Shown here piece by piece: positions 15,600 to 24,862 of a stretch of DNA of 64,000 bases. A model generated the notes under the pieces. It was not told where the DNA came from and did not search any database. It saw only the letters and a list, made by a program, of their open reading frames with translations. Positions within the stretch are counted from its first letter, which is position 1. Every line of letters begins with the position of its first letter. A program made the translations under genes and the position numbers. The stretch covers positions 1 to 64,000 of the forward strand of contig PABB01000068.1 in assembly GCA_002702655.1 (NCBI GenBank), given 5' to 3'. This DNA comes from Planctomycetaceae bacterium. GTDB taxonomy: Bacteria; Planctomycetota; Planctomycetia; Pirellulales; Lacipirellulaceae.

Positions 15600-18500
15600 C
15601 TACTCCTCGTCCTCGTCCTCGTCCTCGTATTCGTAGACGTACTCGTAGTCGTACTCCTGGGCGTCGTCATCGGCGACTTCGCCCTCGTCCTGCTCGTCTG
15701 ATTCGTCGTCGTCGACGTCCTCCTCGTCGGCCTCGACTTCGTCTTCGTCGACCAGTTCCGCGTCGTCTTCAGCGAGCTCGTCGGCGTCCGCCTCCTCGTA
15801 CTCGTCGTCTTCGAGTTCGTCGTCTTCCTCGGCATCGTCGGCTTCGTCGTACTCGTACTCGTACTCGGCATCCTCCGCGGCGAGTTCTTCGTCGTCCGCG
15901 TCGGTCTCTTCGTCTGCAGTGAAGTCGCCGTCATCGTCCGAATCGTACTCGTCCGAATCGTACTCGTCCGCTTCGCAATCGGAATCGTCCTCGCCAGCGT
16001 CTTCGAGTGCGTCCGGTTCGTCGGCCTCCTCGGCGACGGCGTCCTGCTCGTCAGCATCGTCGGCGATCGCGTCGACGGCCAGCAGGTCCTCGGCGTCGTC
16101 AGCAACTTCGTCCGCATCCGCGTCGGCTTCACCAGCGGCGTCTTCGGTGGTCGCGGCGACCCACTCGGGGTCTTCATCGGCGTCCGTTTCGGCGTCCTCT
16201 TGCCAACTCAGTTCGGTCGGCTGCACGCCTGCGTCGACCAGCGCCACGGCGGCCTCGCCAGGGGCGAGCGTGTCCTCTTCGCTCTGGCTGACCACGTCGG
16301 TCGCCTCGTCGAGCACCCACTCGCTGCGCGGCGTTTCGAGTTCCGAATCGTACGCCTCCTCGTCAACCGCTGCCGGCTCGTCCTCCCAGGGCGCGGCCAA
16401 CAACGTTGTCGCGGCGCCGGTCAGCCCGCCGCCGGTCGCCAGGCTGGCGGTCGGCAGCGCCGGCTCGCGCTCGGGCGCAGGTCGCATGTGCGGCGTGGCG
16501 ATCGGCGCCCCGCCGCGGGGACGCGGATCTTCCAGGTCGCTGGGGTCGTCGGCGCCCGGGATGATCTTGTTCGAGCGGCGCGGCTGCGGCGCCACGTTGG
16601 TCACGGTGGCGACCGTCGGCGGGCCAGAGTCGTTCCCGCCGCCGCCCTCGCCCTCCTCGCCGCGCGCCATCGCCTCCCAGTCCGACACGGTCAGCATGAC
16701 TTCTCGGGCCTGCGAACCGTTGTACTCGCCCACGATGCCGTCTTCGGCCATGAAGTCGATCAGCCGGGCCGCCCGACCGTAGCCGATGCCCAAACACCGC
16801 TGCAGCAGCGAGACGCTGCCGCGCTGCTCGCGGACCACCACGTCGACGGCCTGCTCGTACAGTTCGTCGCGGTTCTTGAGCGCCCCCGCGGGGCCGGCTT
16901 CGGCGGCTTCTTGCTCTTCCTTGGTCTTCAGCTCGATCAACTCGCGGGCAAACTGCGGGCTGTCGGTGCCGACAAAGTCGGTGACCTTGGTGATTTCGTC
17001 ATCGGAGAGGAACGTGCCCTGACCGCGAAGCAGCTTGCTGGTGCCGGGGGACAGGAACAGCATGTCGCCGTTGCCCAAGAGTTTCTCGGCGCCATTTTCG
17101 TCGAGCACCACGCGGCTGTCCGTTTTGCTGGCCACCTGGAACGCGATCCGGGCCGGCAAGTTCGACTTGATCAGACCGGTGATCACGTCGACGGTCGGTT
17201 TCTGCGTGGCGAGGATCAGGTGGATGCCGACGGCCCGGCTCTTTTGGGCCAGCCGGATGATGTGCTGCTCCACGTCCTTGCCGGCGGTCATCATCAGGTC
17301 GGCCATCTCGTCGGCCACGATCACGATGAACGGCAGGCTGCGAGGGATGTTCTCCCACTCGGCCTCGCTGGTCGGCTGGATCCGTTCGCGCAGCTCCTCC
17401 TCGCTCAGTTGATTGTAGACCGTCAGGTGCCGCACGCCGGCGCGGGCCAGCAGCGTGTACCGCTCCTCCATCTTGTCGACCGCCCAGGCCAGGATCGCCT
17501 CGGCCTTTTTCATGTCGGTCACGACCGGGTGCATCAAATGCGGCAGCTTTTTATAGCCGGACAGTTCGACCATCTTGGGGTCGATCATCAGCATCCGCAC
17601 CTCGTCGGGACCGCGGGCCATGAGCATCGACACGATGATCGAGTTCAGGCAGACGGACTTACCGGTGCCGGTGCGGCCGGCGATCAAGAGATGTGGCAGC
17701 GCGGCCAGATCGACCACCAACGGATTGCCCGACACGTCCTTGCCCAGGAAGATCGGAATCTTCATCCGCTTGGCCGAGCCGTTGGCTTGCTCGATGACCT
17801 CGCGGATGCGGACCAGCTGGCGATGCTCGTTGGGCACTTCGATGCCCACGGTGTTCTTGCCGGGGATGGGCGCCACCACGCGGACGCTGGGCGCCCGCAG
17901 CGCGATCGCCAGATCGTCTTCCAGGCCGGTGATCTTCGAGAGCCGCAGCCCCGCTTCCAGCTCCAGCTCGTACATCGAGATGACCGGGCCGGTTTCGATC
18001 TCGACCACTTTCACGTTGAAGCCAAAGTTGCGGCAGGTGCGCTCCAGCAGCTTGGCCTTGCGGCGGACCTCGCGCTCGTGGTCTTCGTAGCAGACCTCCT
18101 CGGCCTCCAGCAGCATGTCCAGCGGCGGCAGTTCGTAGTTGAGGTCCTCGACGCCGGCGCTGTCGGCGGCCTCAAGCTGGTTGATGATCTCCGCCTTGGC
18201 GTCCTGCTCGGCGACTTTTTCGGGCTTGGGCGCCTTGGGCGCCGGCTTCTTGATCCGCAGCGCGGAGGTAAGCTTGTCCTTCAGCCCCGCCGCGGCGGCC
18301 GCGACTGGCGCGTCAGCGGCTTCCTCGGAACTCTCGTCGTCGGCATTGCGATCGGCCGGAGTGCGGACCGTCAGCTCGCCCTGTTCAGCGTCGTCATCCT
18401 CGGCCTCGTCATCGTCTTCCCACTCGGCGTCTTCGCCCTCCTCGCCTTCATCGTATTCGTACTCGTACTCTTCGTCGCCCTCGGCCTCTTCGTCGTACTC

Positions 18501-19169
18501 GCCGTCCTGCTCTTCCTCGTCTTCGTCAGCGAGTAGCTCGTCGAGTTCGCCGTCGACGTCGTTCGCGCGGCGGCGGGTGACGTTCAGCGGAATCCGCGCC
18601 GCGGAGCCCAACGCGCGGAAGCCCACGCCGGAGGCGGCGGTCGCCCCGGCGGCCAGACGGAACATCAAGTAATCGGTCGCCAACAGCAACCCGGCCAGCA
18701 GCACGGCCAGCGCCAGGATGTACGCGCCGGCCACGGCAAAGTGCGACTCCAACACGGCCCAGCCCATGGCGCCCAGGTACCCGCCGGCGCCAATCGCCGG
18801 CCCCGGCGAGCGATCCGGCAGCGCCATCGCCGCCAGCGTCGTGAACGCGGCCAGCGTGGTGGTCCACCCAATCCCGCGCAGCACCGGCTGGGTGAACTCG
18901 CGGCGGATGGTCAGCATCACCGCAGCGACGCCGATCGAGCCGACGACGAAATAGGCGCCGTAGCCGAACCCGGCGAATAGATAGTGCGCCGCGTAGGCGC
19001 CGACGCGCCCGCAGGCGTTGCTGACCAACTCGCGCGGCGGCTCGATGAGCGTGCTGGGCGGGTCGGCCGGGTCGTACGTGGCCAGCGAAGCCGTGGCCAA
19101 CAGCGCGGCCGCCAGCATGGCCAACGAGAACAGGTCGAGTTTGAGATTGCGATTCTCGAACATGGGCAT
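15600..19169 (-). CDS. ftsK: DNA translocase FtsK/SpoIIIE
   Basis: The protein is a hexameric DNA pump that clears chromosome ends through the division septum. The 1189-residue form has about four N-terminal membrane helices (residues 10-190), an acidic linker, the alpha/beta motor with Walker A (GRTGTGKS, near residue 496) and the VIVADEMADLMM segment, and a C-terminal gamma winged helix (about 770-825, LLQRCLGIGYGRAARLIDFM). Beyond gamma runs a tail of about 365 residues, whose last 230 or so are almost entirely Asp, Glu, Ala and Tyr, ending EDEDEDEE. Such a tail after gamma is not usual. The start MPMFENRN at 19169 (or MFEN at 19163) was chosen because the upstream frame overlaps a repeat. 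Confidence 0.95.
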   Translation of the reverse strand: MPMFENRNLKLDLFSLAMLAAALLATASLATYDPADPPSTLIEPPRELVSNACGRVGAYAAHYLFAGFGYGAYFVVGSIGVAAVMLTIRREFTQPVLRGIGWTTTLAAFTTLAAMALPDRSPGPAIGAGGYLGAMGWAVLESHFAVAGAYILALAVLLAGLLLATDYLMFRLAAGATAASGVGFRALGSAARIPLNVTRRRANDVDGELDELLADEDEEEQDGEYDEEAEGDEEYEYEYDEGEEGEDAEWEDDDEAEDDDAEQGELTVRTPADRNADDESSEEAADAPVAAAAAGLKDKLTSALRIKKPAPKAPKPEKVAEQDAKAEIINQLEAADSAGVEDLNYELPPLDMLLEAEEVCYEDHEREVRRKAKLLERTCRNFGFNVKVVEIETGPVISMYELELEAGLRLSKITGLEDDLAIALRAPSVRVVAPIPGKNTVGIEVPNEHRQLVRIREVIEQANGSAKRMKIPIFLGKDVSGNPLVVDLAALPHLLIAGRTGTGKSVCLNSIIVSMLMARGPDEVRMLMIDPKMVELSGYKKLPHLMHPVVTDMKKAEAILAWAVDKMEERYTLLARAGVRHLTVYNQLSEEELRERIQPTSEAEWENIPRSLPFIVIVADEMADLMMTAGKDVEQHIIRLAQKSRAVGIHLILATQKPTVDVITGLIKSNLPARIAFQVASKTDSRVVLDENGAEKLLGNGDMLFLSPGTSKLLRGQGTFLSDDEITKVTDFVGTDSPQFARELIELKTKEEQEAAEAGPAGALKNRDELYEQAVDVVVREQRGSVSLLQRCLGIGYGRAARLIDFMAEDGIVGEYNGSQAREVMLTVSDWEAMARGEEGEGGGGNDSGPPTVATVTNVAPQPRRSNKIIPGADDPSDLEDPRPRGGAPIATPHMRPAPEREPALPTASLATGGGLTGAATTLLAAPWEDEPAAVDEEAYDSELETPRSEWVLDEATDVVSQSEEDTLAPGEAAVALVDAGVQPTELSWQEDAETDADEDPEWVAATTEDAAGEADADADEVADDAEDLLAVDAIADDADEQDAVAEEADEPDALEDAGEDDSDCEADEYDSDEYDSDDDGDFTADEETDADDEELAAEDAEYEYEYDEADDAEEDDELEDDEYEEADADELAEDDAELVDEDEVEADEEDVDDDESDEQDEGEVADDDAQEYDYEYVYEYEDEDEDEE

Positions 19170-19475
19170 CGAATGCGAGGACGATCGACTGCCGACGTGC
19201 GTCGGCAGCGGCGCCGCGGTGTGCGGCGCCTTTGGGGATCGCAGGGCGCATCCGTGCCCAACGTGTTGTCCGTAAGCTCTCGTCGTGTGGCGGGACCGGC
19301 GGCTCCACGGCGTCCATCCTGACGCCGACGCACCGGCCCGTGCTGTATTCTTCGGCCTGCGGCCCCCGCCAGTTGCAACACGAAATCCGGCCACCGCAGC
19401 CCTTGCCCTGGGGGGACAACGGGCACGATTGCGGCCGCAAGCGCAACCGCGGCAATCGGTACGCAACGCACGCCT

Positions 19476-19552
19476 GGGTGGCTGGGGACGCAGCGCAGCG
19501 GAGCCCCCAGACGAAGGCACTGGGGGCTCGCGTCGCTCGTCCCCTGCCACCC
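19476..19552. repeat. Palindromic repeat, family B copy 2
   Basis: This is the same architecture as the copy at 7633: outer arms GGGTGGCTGGGGACG and CGTCCCCTGCCACCC, inner arms AGCCCCCAG and CTGGGGGCT. It lies in the 494-base gap between ftsK and truB (19170-19663), in which I see no other coding or structural feature. Confidence 0.85.
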
Positions 19553-19663
19553 GTCCGTATAACGGGCCCTCTTAATTGTTCCCGGCAACACGCCAGCGAG
19601 CGCCGCCCAGCGGGCAGAAAAGTCCGCCACGCGGCGGAATGACCGGCCCGTTCGCAACGACCG

Positions 19664-20527
19664 TTACGTTTGGGAAAAGTTGGGGGCCGGTTTGAAGAGG
19701 TCGCCGCGGGCCCGCCGCAGAATGGCCCGCAGGCGGCCGGCGTCGTCGAGGCCGGCAAATTCGTCGACGTCAACGTCCCGCGCGAGCATCCCCCCCTGCG
19801 CCAGACTCGCGCAATCCGCCTCTGATAACCGCCACGCGGGCAATTCGGCCACGGCCGTGGCGGCCGGCACGATGTGCTGCGGGAGCGTTTCGACGGTCAG
19901 ACTGCGCGGATCGACCGCGTCGGCCAACTGATACGGCCCGATCGCCGTTCGCACCAATTGGGACATGACCGCACAACTTCCCGTCGCCGCGGCCAGGTCG
20001 CGCCCCAGTGATCGCACGTACGTGCCGCTACCGCAGCGGATCAGCAACTCCAAACGCGGATACTCGTACGCCTCCACGCGCAAGTCGTAGACCTGCACCG
20101 GCCGCGGCGGCAGTTCGTCGAGTTTCCCCCGCCGGGCCAGCTTGTAGGCGCGCTGCCCGTCGACCTTCACCGCCGAAAACGCCGGCGGCCGCTGCTGGAT
20201 TTCGCCCACGAACTGCGGCAGCGCGGCGTCGATCTGCCCGATATCGGGGCGCGGGCAGTCGGCCAGTTGTTCGACTTCGCTTTCCACGTCGTCGCTGGCA
20301 CTGCGCTGCCCCAGCAGGAACGTCGCCCGATAGGTCTTCGGCATCCGCTGGACATACTCGATCAGCCGGGTGGCGGGCCCCAAACAGACGACCAGCACGC
20401 CGGTGGCCAAGGGGTCGAGCGTCCCGGCGTGCCCCGCCTTCACCGGGCGCACGAGCCCGTACACGCGATTGACCGCATCGCGCGACGACCACCCCGGCGG
20501 TTTGTTAAGATTCAGCAGTCCAAACAT
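19664..20527 (-). CDS. truB: tRNA pseudouridine-55 synthase
   Basis: The enzyme makes pseudouridine 55 in the T-loop of tRNAs. The 287-residue sequence has the N-terminal LLNLNKPPGWSS motif, the catalytic GHAGTLDPLATGVL motif around residue 40, the VDGQRAYKLAR segment, and the GTYVRSLGRDL motif. The start at 20527 (MFGLLNLNK) fits the family; the frame extends further upstream but only with low-complexity sequence. It is divergent from rsmG with a 195-base gap. It lacks the usual rbfA or infB neighbours. Confidence 0.96.
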   Translation of the reverse strand: MFGLLNLNKPPGWSSRDAVNRVYGLVRPVKAGHAGTLDPLATGVLVVCLGPATRLIEYVQRMPKTYRATFLLGQRSASDDVESEVEQLADCPRPDIGQIDAALPQFVGEIQQRPPAFSAVKVDGQRAYKLARRGKLDELPPRPVQVYDLRVEAYEYPRLELLIRCGSGTYVRSLGRDLAAATGSCAVMSQLVRTAIGPYQLADAVDPRSLTVETLPQHIVPAATAVAELPAWRLSEADCASLAQGGMLARDVDVDEFAGLDDAGRLRAILRRARGDLFKPAPNFSQT

Positions 20528-20722
20528 GGACGAATTGGTCCGGGGTCCGTTGTCAGTCGTCTGTGGCCATCGCCGCCGCCATGATCGCCGATTGAGCCCC
20601 GCCCCTTGCGGCGGGCGCGTCGCCCCGATCCGCCGCCCGCACCCTTCGCGCCCGCGACGTTTTCCAACATACTGCTTGGCTCGCCATCGCCCCACCCTCC
20701 CCCGCTATCAGACGTCCCTGGC

Positions 20723-21388
20723 GTGAGTGCCGAAGAATCCCCCGCCGACTTTGCCACGCTGGCCGAAGCGCTCGCCGCTCATGACATTGAGCTGGCGCCC
20801 GAGCAGGTCGAACTGCTCGACCGCTACCGGGAAGCGCTGTGGCGGTGGAACGAGCAACTCAACCTGACGCGGCATACGACGCTCACCAAGTTCGTCGGCC
20901 GCGACGTGGTCGACAGCCACCAGCTGGCCAGCCTGATCGACCAGAAGCGCCGCGTGCTGGATATCGGCTCGGGAGGCGGCGTGCCGGGGCTGGTCATCGC
21001 CATCATCCGTCCCGATCTGCGGGTGGCCGTCTGCGAGTCGACTCAGAAGAAGGCCAAGGTGCTGCAAGCCATCGTCGACGAGTTGGCGCTGCCGGTGGAG
21101 GTGTTCGGCTGCCGGGCCGAGGAACTGCTCGAGCTGCGCACGTTCGACGCGATTGTCGCCCGCGCCGTGGCCCCGCTGGCGAAGCTGCTCACATGGTTGG
21201 CTCCCCACTGGGGCGCGTTCGACGAGTTGCTGCTGGTGAAGGGCCGCTCGTGGGTCGAGGAACGCGGCGAGGCCCGCCATCGCGGCTTGATGAAGGGCCT
21301 CGCGCTGCGCAAGGCGGCGACCTACCCCATGCCCGGCCCCGCCGGGGAAAGCGTGATCCTGCGCGTGTTCCAGGACGACGGCGCGTAA
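20723..21388 (+). CDS. rsmG: 16S rRNA (guanine-527-N7)-methyltransferase
   Basis: RsmG methylates G527 of 16S rRNA with S-adenosylmethionine. The 221-residue form shows an N-terminal helical region with YREALWRWNEQLNLT, and the SAM-binding motif VLDIGSGGGVPGLV (about residues 75-88). The start is taken at the GTG at 20723 (VSAEESPAD). An ATG at 20606 would add 39 residues rich in Pro and Arg that do not look like RsmG. Neighbouring truB also modifies RNA, but it is on the other strand. Confidence 0.94.
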   Translation: MSAEESPADFATLAEALAAHDIELAPEQVELLDRYREALWRWNEQLNLTRHTTLTKFVGRDVVDSHQLASLIDQKRRVLDIGSGGGVPGLVIAIIRPDLRVAVCESTQKKAKVLQAIVDELALPVEVFGCRAEELLELRTFDAIVARAVAPLAKLLTWLAPHWGAFDELLLVKGRSWVEERGEARHRGLMKGLALRKAATYPMPGPAGESVILRVFQDDGA

Positions 21389-21513
21389 CGCCGGCGCCAA
21401 TCCGACCATGGGGGTTTCGCGGGTATGGCGATTACCGCCCCGCGGCCCTAAACTCAGGGTTTGCCTCGACTTGACCCGCTCAACGAGCATTGCCTTTATC
21501 AGGAGAATTGAAG

Positions 21514-21885
21514 ATGGCAGACGACGCCAAGAAGCCCGCTAGCGACGCCCCCGCCGCCGCCGGCGAGCAGCAGCAGCAAGCTCCCCGCGTGCAGGTCGAC
21601 GATTCGTCCGCCGTGTGTTGCTACGCCAACTTCTGCCGCGTGACCGGCACGCCCGAGGAACTGATTATCGACTTCGGGCTGAACAGCCAGCCGTTCGGCG
21701 TGCCGACCGAGCCGGTCAAAGTCTCCGAGCGGATTGTCACCAATTACTACACGGCCAAGCGGCTGCTGCACGCCCTGCACCTGAGCGTGCAGCGTCACGA
21801 GCAGGCCTTCGGCCAGTTGGAGATCGACGTCAACAAGCGCGTTGTCGCCCGTCCGCCCGGACAAGGGCAGCAGCCGCAAGGTTGA
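21514..21885 (+). CDS. DUF3467 family protein
   Basis: The 123-residue protein has a disordered Ala/Gln-rich N-terminus (about 35 residues) followed by a compact domain containing YANFCRVTGTPEELIIDFGL and RIVTNYYTAKRLLHAL. These match DUF3467, a small domain of unknown function common in planctomycetes. The start is at 21514, where AGGAGA lies about eight bases upstream; a TTG at 21490 is a less likely alternative. It stands alone between rsmG and a TPR gene on the opposite strand. Confidence 0.85.
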   Translation: MADDAKKPASDAPAAAGEQQQQAPRVQVDDSSAVCCYANFCRVTGTPEELIIDFGLNSQPFGVPTEPVKVSERIVTNYYTAKRLLHALHLSVQRHEQAFGQLEIDVNKRVVARPPGQGQQPQG

Positions 21886-21930
21886 TGGCGACGGGCTGCG
21901 GCCCAATCCGAGAGATTGAGAATTACGCCG

Positions 21931-21950
21931 CGGGGGGCGCCAGCCCCCCG
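21931..21950. repeat. Short intergenic palindrome
   Basis: A 20-base G/C palindrome of the form CGGGGGGCGCCAGCCCCCCG lies between the convergent DUF3467 and TPR genes. It belongs to the same kind of element as the units found inside valS. Confidence 0.6.
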
Positions 21951-22030
21951 TTTCTCATGCGCAGGACCAATTGGCAGCGGCCCCGCCGGCGCATGCCGCG
22001 AAATCGCGGAGCAGAAACTGCCGCGGTCGG

Positions 22031-22363
22031 CTAGCCGCCCATCATGCGGCTGCGTTCCATGGCCTGCTCGGCCAGCTGGATGTACTGCATCTCGCCCGTG
22101 CCGGCATAGGCCCGCTGGTACGTGACGCTGAGCGCCGTGAAGCTGAACGGGTCGTTGGGCTCCAACTCGCACACTTTCTGAGCGTGCTGGATCGCCGCGT
22201 CGTGCTGCCCCAGCCGCTGCGTCACCACGGCCAGCGCCGCGTGCGCCAGGGCGTACGACTCGTCCTCAGCGAGCGCCTCGCGCAGCTTGGCGGCGGCTTC
22301 GTCCAATTTGCCGGCTGCTTTCAGTTTGTCGGCTTCGTCATACAAGGCCACGACGTCGGCCAT
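22031..22363 (-). CDS. Small TPR-repeat protein
   Basis: This 110-residue all-helical protein shows TPR-like units: ALYDEADKLKAAGKLDEAAAKLREAL, then SYALAHAALAVVTQRLGQHDAA, then the segment from DPFSFTALS. TPR repeats bind partner proteins. No signal peptide is visible, so it is probably cytoplasmic. The start at 22363 (MADVVALYDEADK) is the only good ATG. It is divergent from lpxA, with a palindromic repeat in between. Specific role unknown. Confidence 0.82.
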   Translation of the reverse strand: MADVVALYDEADKLKAAGKLDEAAAKLREALAEDESYALAHAALAVVTQRLGQHDAAIQHAQKVCELEPNDPFSFTALSVTYQRAYAGTGEMQYIQLAEQAMERSRMMGG

Positions 22364-22483
22364 GGGGCGTCTCCCGCTGGAAAATGAGCCCTCTCGGGGG
22401 CAATTCTGCTAGCAACTACGCTGAGTCTACCGCACCGACCGCGGCAGTCGCTACCCCCGCGCGCTGCGCTTAGTGAAGCGATT

Positions 22484-22563
22484 CGGGTGGCTGGGGACGA
22501 CCAACGGGAACCCCCAGTGGCCATTCCTGGGGGCTTCGCTGCGCTACGTCCCCAGCCACCCCA
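22484..22563. repeat. Palindromic repeat, family B copy 3 (reverse orientation)
   Basis: Outer arms GGGTGGCTGGGGACG and CGTCCCCAGCCACCCC and inner arms ACCCCCAG and CTGGGGGCT match the copies at 7633 and 19476, but in inverted orientation. It occupies the 437-base divergent spacer between the TPR gene and lpxA (22364-22800). No gene is seen in the rest of that spacer. Confidence 0.85.
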
Positions 22564-22800
22564 GGACAGCGCCGGATCTTGCTAGCACCTAGTTGCGGAA
22601 TGCCGCCGGGCGCGCCGCTTCGCTCGGCAAATCCTCACCCGCTACAACCGGCACGGCCGATAACGTCGATAGCGGTTTCGCGCGCAGTGACCTTGCGAAA
22701 TTGTCGGCGACCGCGTATTTCCGCTTCCTTGCCCGCGCTATCCGACGCTACCCCGCAGTCGGCAGCCGCCGCGAGCGCTCGCACCGAAGGACCCAGCCCC

Positions 22801-23652
22801 GTGATCATTCACCCTGCCGCAGTCGTTAGCCCGCAAGCTGTCATCCATTCGGGGGTCGAGATCGGCCCGTTCTGCGTCGTCGAGCCCGGCGCCATCATCG
22901 GGCAGAACTGCCAGCTCATGTCCGGCGCCGTGGTGAAGACCGGCTGCACGATCGGCCGCGACTCGACGCTGCACGAAGGCGTGGTCGTGGGCGGAGTCGC
23001 CCAGCACGTGTCGCCGCCCGAGCCGCCGGGGCGCGTCCTGATCGGCGAACGCTGCACGCTGCGCGAGAACGCGACCGTGCATCGCTCGATGCACACCGCT
23101 GGCGAAACTCGCGTCGGCAACGACTGCTACCTGATGGCCGGCGCCCATGTGGGTCACGACGCGGTCGTCGGCAACCATGTGATTCTCACCAACAACGTCC
23201 TGCTGGGCGGTCACGTGCGCGTGGGCGAGCGGGCCTGCCTGGGCGGAGCGGTCGCCGTGCACCAGCACTGCCGCATCGGCCGTCTGGCCATGGTCGGCGG
23301 CTGTGCCCGCATCGTGCAAGACGTACCGCCGTTCGTGCTGACCGACGGCGAGTCGGGCCTGATCGTCGGGCTGAACCGCATCGGCATGCGGCGCGCCGGG
23401 TTGGATCGCGAGCAGCAAACGCAACTCAAAGACGCCTACCGGCTGATCTACCGCCGCGGGCTCACGCTGACCGAAGCGGTCGCAGCGCTCGAGGCGGAGT
23501 TCCCCGCCGGCCCGGCCGCCGAGTTCGCCCCGTTCTTCGCCGACACCAAACGGGGCTTTGTCCAAGAACGCCGCGGCCCAGGCCGCAGCGCGATCCGGCT
23601 GCACCCGGCCGCCGACGAAGAAACGGTCGAATCGAAGCGGCTGGCGGGCTAA
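22801..23652 (+). CDS. lpxA: Acyl-ACP:UDP-N-acetylglucosamine O-acyltransferase
   Basis: LpxA catalyses the first step of lipid A synthesis. The 283-residue protein starts at the GTG at 22801 with VIIHPAAVVSPQAVI and carries left-handed beta-helix hexapeptide repeats throughout the first two thirds (GVEIGPFCVV, GDRVG-like turns). It then has the MAGAHVGHDAVVGN and GLNRIGMRRAGL motifs and the C-terminal helical domain. An upstream ATG at 22579 would add 74 non-homologous residues. Its presence implies a lipid A-bearing, Gram-negative-type envelope. No other lpx genes are nearby. Confidence 0.94.
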   Translation: MIIHPAAVVSPQAVIHSGVEIGPFCVVEPGAIIGQNCQLMSGAVVKTGCTIGRDSTLHEGVVVGGVAQHVSPPEPPGRVLIGERCTLRENATVHRSMHTAGETRVGNDCYLMAGAHVGHDAVVGNHVILTNNVLLGGHVRVGERACLGGAVAVHQHCRIGRLAMVGGCARIVQDVPPFVLTDGESGLIVGLNRIGMRRAGLDREQQTQLKDAYRLIYRRGLTLTEAVAALEAEFPAGPAAEFAPFFADTKRGFVQERRGPGRSAIRLHPAADEETVESKRLAG

Positions 23653-23673
23653 GACGCCCAGTCCGGGGGCGTG

Positions 23674-23756
23674 GGTCAGGCTTTCCAGCCTGACTTGCGC
23701 CGCCGAATGTTCGCAACGTGCAGCGACACGTCGGTGTCAGGCTGGAAAGCCTGACC
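23674..23756. repeat. Inverted repeat at a convergent gene junction
   Basis: GTCAGGCTTTCCAGCCTGAC (about 23674-23693) and GTCAGGCTGGAAAGCCTGAC (about 23736-23755) are each palindromic and complementary to each other. They lie between the ends of lpxA and the radical SAM gene. A bidirectional termination role is possible, but there is no T-tract. Confidence 0.75.
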
Positions 23757-24862
23757 TACGGCAAGATCAACTCGGCGTCGCCCACCGGCACGTAAGCGCA
23801 GTCTGGCTCTTCCTCCAGCGGGTCGCCGTAAACAGCGTAGGCCCGGGCGCGGCTGCCGCCGCAGATTTCGCGGTACTCGCACGCTCCGCAGCGGCCCTTC
23901 AGTTGCTCGGCGTCGCGCAGGGCCACGAACGTGGGGTGCGACTGGTACGTTTCCACGGGCGACACCTCCGGAAAGCGGCCGCACTCGAGCGGCAGGAAGC
24001 CGGCCGGGTAGATCTCGCCGTTGTGGCCCACGAACATGATCCCCTTGCCGTCGCGCACGCCCAGCGGCACGCGGCGGCCCGACGCGCCGCGGCCCGCTTG
24101 CGGATCGCCGCCCTGCTGCATCACGTAGCGGCGATAGTGCGGGGCTTCGGTCGTCTTGATCGCAAAGCTGCGGCGCTGCGTCTCGGCCCACAGCTGGGCG
24201 AACACGTCCTCGCACGCCTCGGCCGACAGCCGCGGTTGATCGACGCCGCGGCCCACCGGCACCAGAAAAAACACCGACCACATCATCACGCCCCATTGGT
24301 CGAGTTGCTCGGCCATCGCCGGGATCTCGCCGACGTTGCGGGCGGTGACCGACGTGTTCACCTGCACCGGCAGCCCCAGGTCCCGCGCGTTGGCGAGCAT
24401 CTCGAACGTGCGGGCGTAGCTGCCGTCCCACCCGCGGAACGAGTCGTGCGTCGCCGCCGACGCACCGTCCAGACTGACGCCCAGCGCCATCACCCCCGCG
24501 TCCTTCAGTCGCTTCAGTGCGTCGCGCGTGGCCAGTGGCGTCGCCGAAGGCGTGACCGCCACGCGCAAGCCGCGGCTGCGCGCGTGGGCAATCAGATCGA
24601 ACAGGTCGGCCCGTTTGAGCGGATCGCCGCCGGTCAGCACGATCGTGGGCGGTGCGGGGAATCTCGCGACCTCGTCAATCAGCGCGAGCGACTGCGCCGG
24701 CGCCAACTCGTCCGGCGCGGCACACTCTTGCGCCGACGCACGGCAGTGCTGACAAACCAGGTCGCACGCTTGCGTGACCTCGTAGTAGAACATCAATGGG
24801 CTGAGATCGAACGGCCCGGGCTTGGTGTTATTCATGGCAATGAAACACAGAGGCAAGGTCAT
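23756..24862 (-). CDS. Radical SAM/SPASM protein, haem-synthesis-associated type
   Basis: The 368-residue protein has the radical SAM cluster motif CDLVCQHC (a CxxxCxxC site near residue 35) and the downstream TGGDPL motif. A C-terminal SPASM-type cysteine set (CGACEYREICGG, and a later Cys in EEPDC) follows. It resembles the AhbC/AhbD group and the related family often paired with protoporphyrinogen oxidase. The start at 24862 overlaps the stop of that gene as ATGA, which suggests translational coupling; 24835 is an alternative. A role in haem maturation is inferred from the neighbour, not proven. Confidence 0.88.
   Translation of the reverse strand: MTLPLCFIAMNNTKPGPFDLSPLMFYYEVTQACDLVCQHCRASAQECAAPDELAPAQSLALIDEVARFPAPPTIVLTGGDPLKRADLFDLIAHARSRGLRVAVTPSATPLATRDALKRLKDAGVMALGVSLDGASAATHDSFRGWDGSYARTFEMLANARDLGLPVQVNTSVTARNVGEIPAMAEQLDQWGVMMWSVFFLVPVGRGVDQPRLSAEACEDVFAQLWAETQRRSFAIKTTEAPHYRRYVMQQGGDPQAGRGASGRRVPLGVRDGKGIMFVGHNGEIYPAGFLPLECGRFPEVSPVETYQSHPTFVALRDAEQLKGRCGACEYREICGGSRARAYAVYGDPLEEEPDCAYVPVGDAELILP

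Noticed and set aside
16200-18536. A plus-strand frame of 778 codons opposite ftsK
   Set aside because: It is a shadow of the motor region, rich in His, Gln and Arg, with no family features.
22579-22800. N-terminal extension of lpxA from the ATG at 22579
   Set aside because: The 74 extra residues are Arg/Ala/Pro-rich and unrelated to LpxA, while the GTG at 22801 gives the canonical start.
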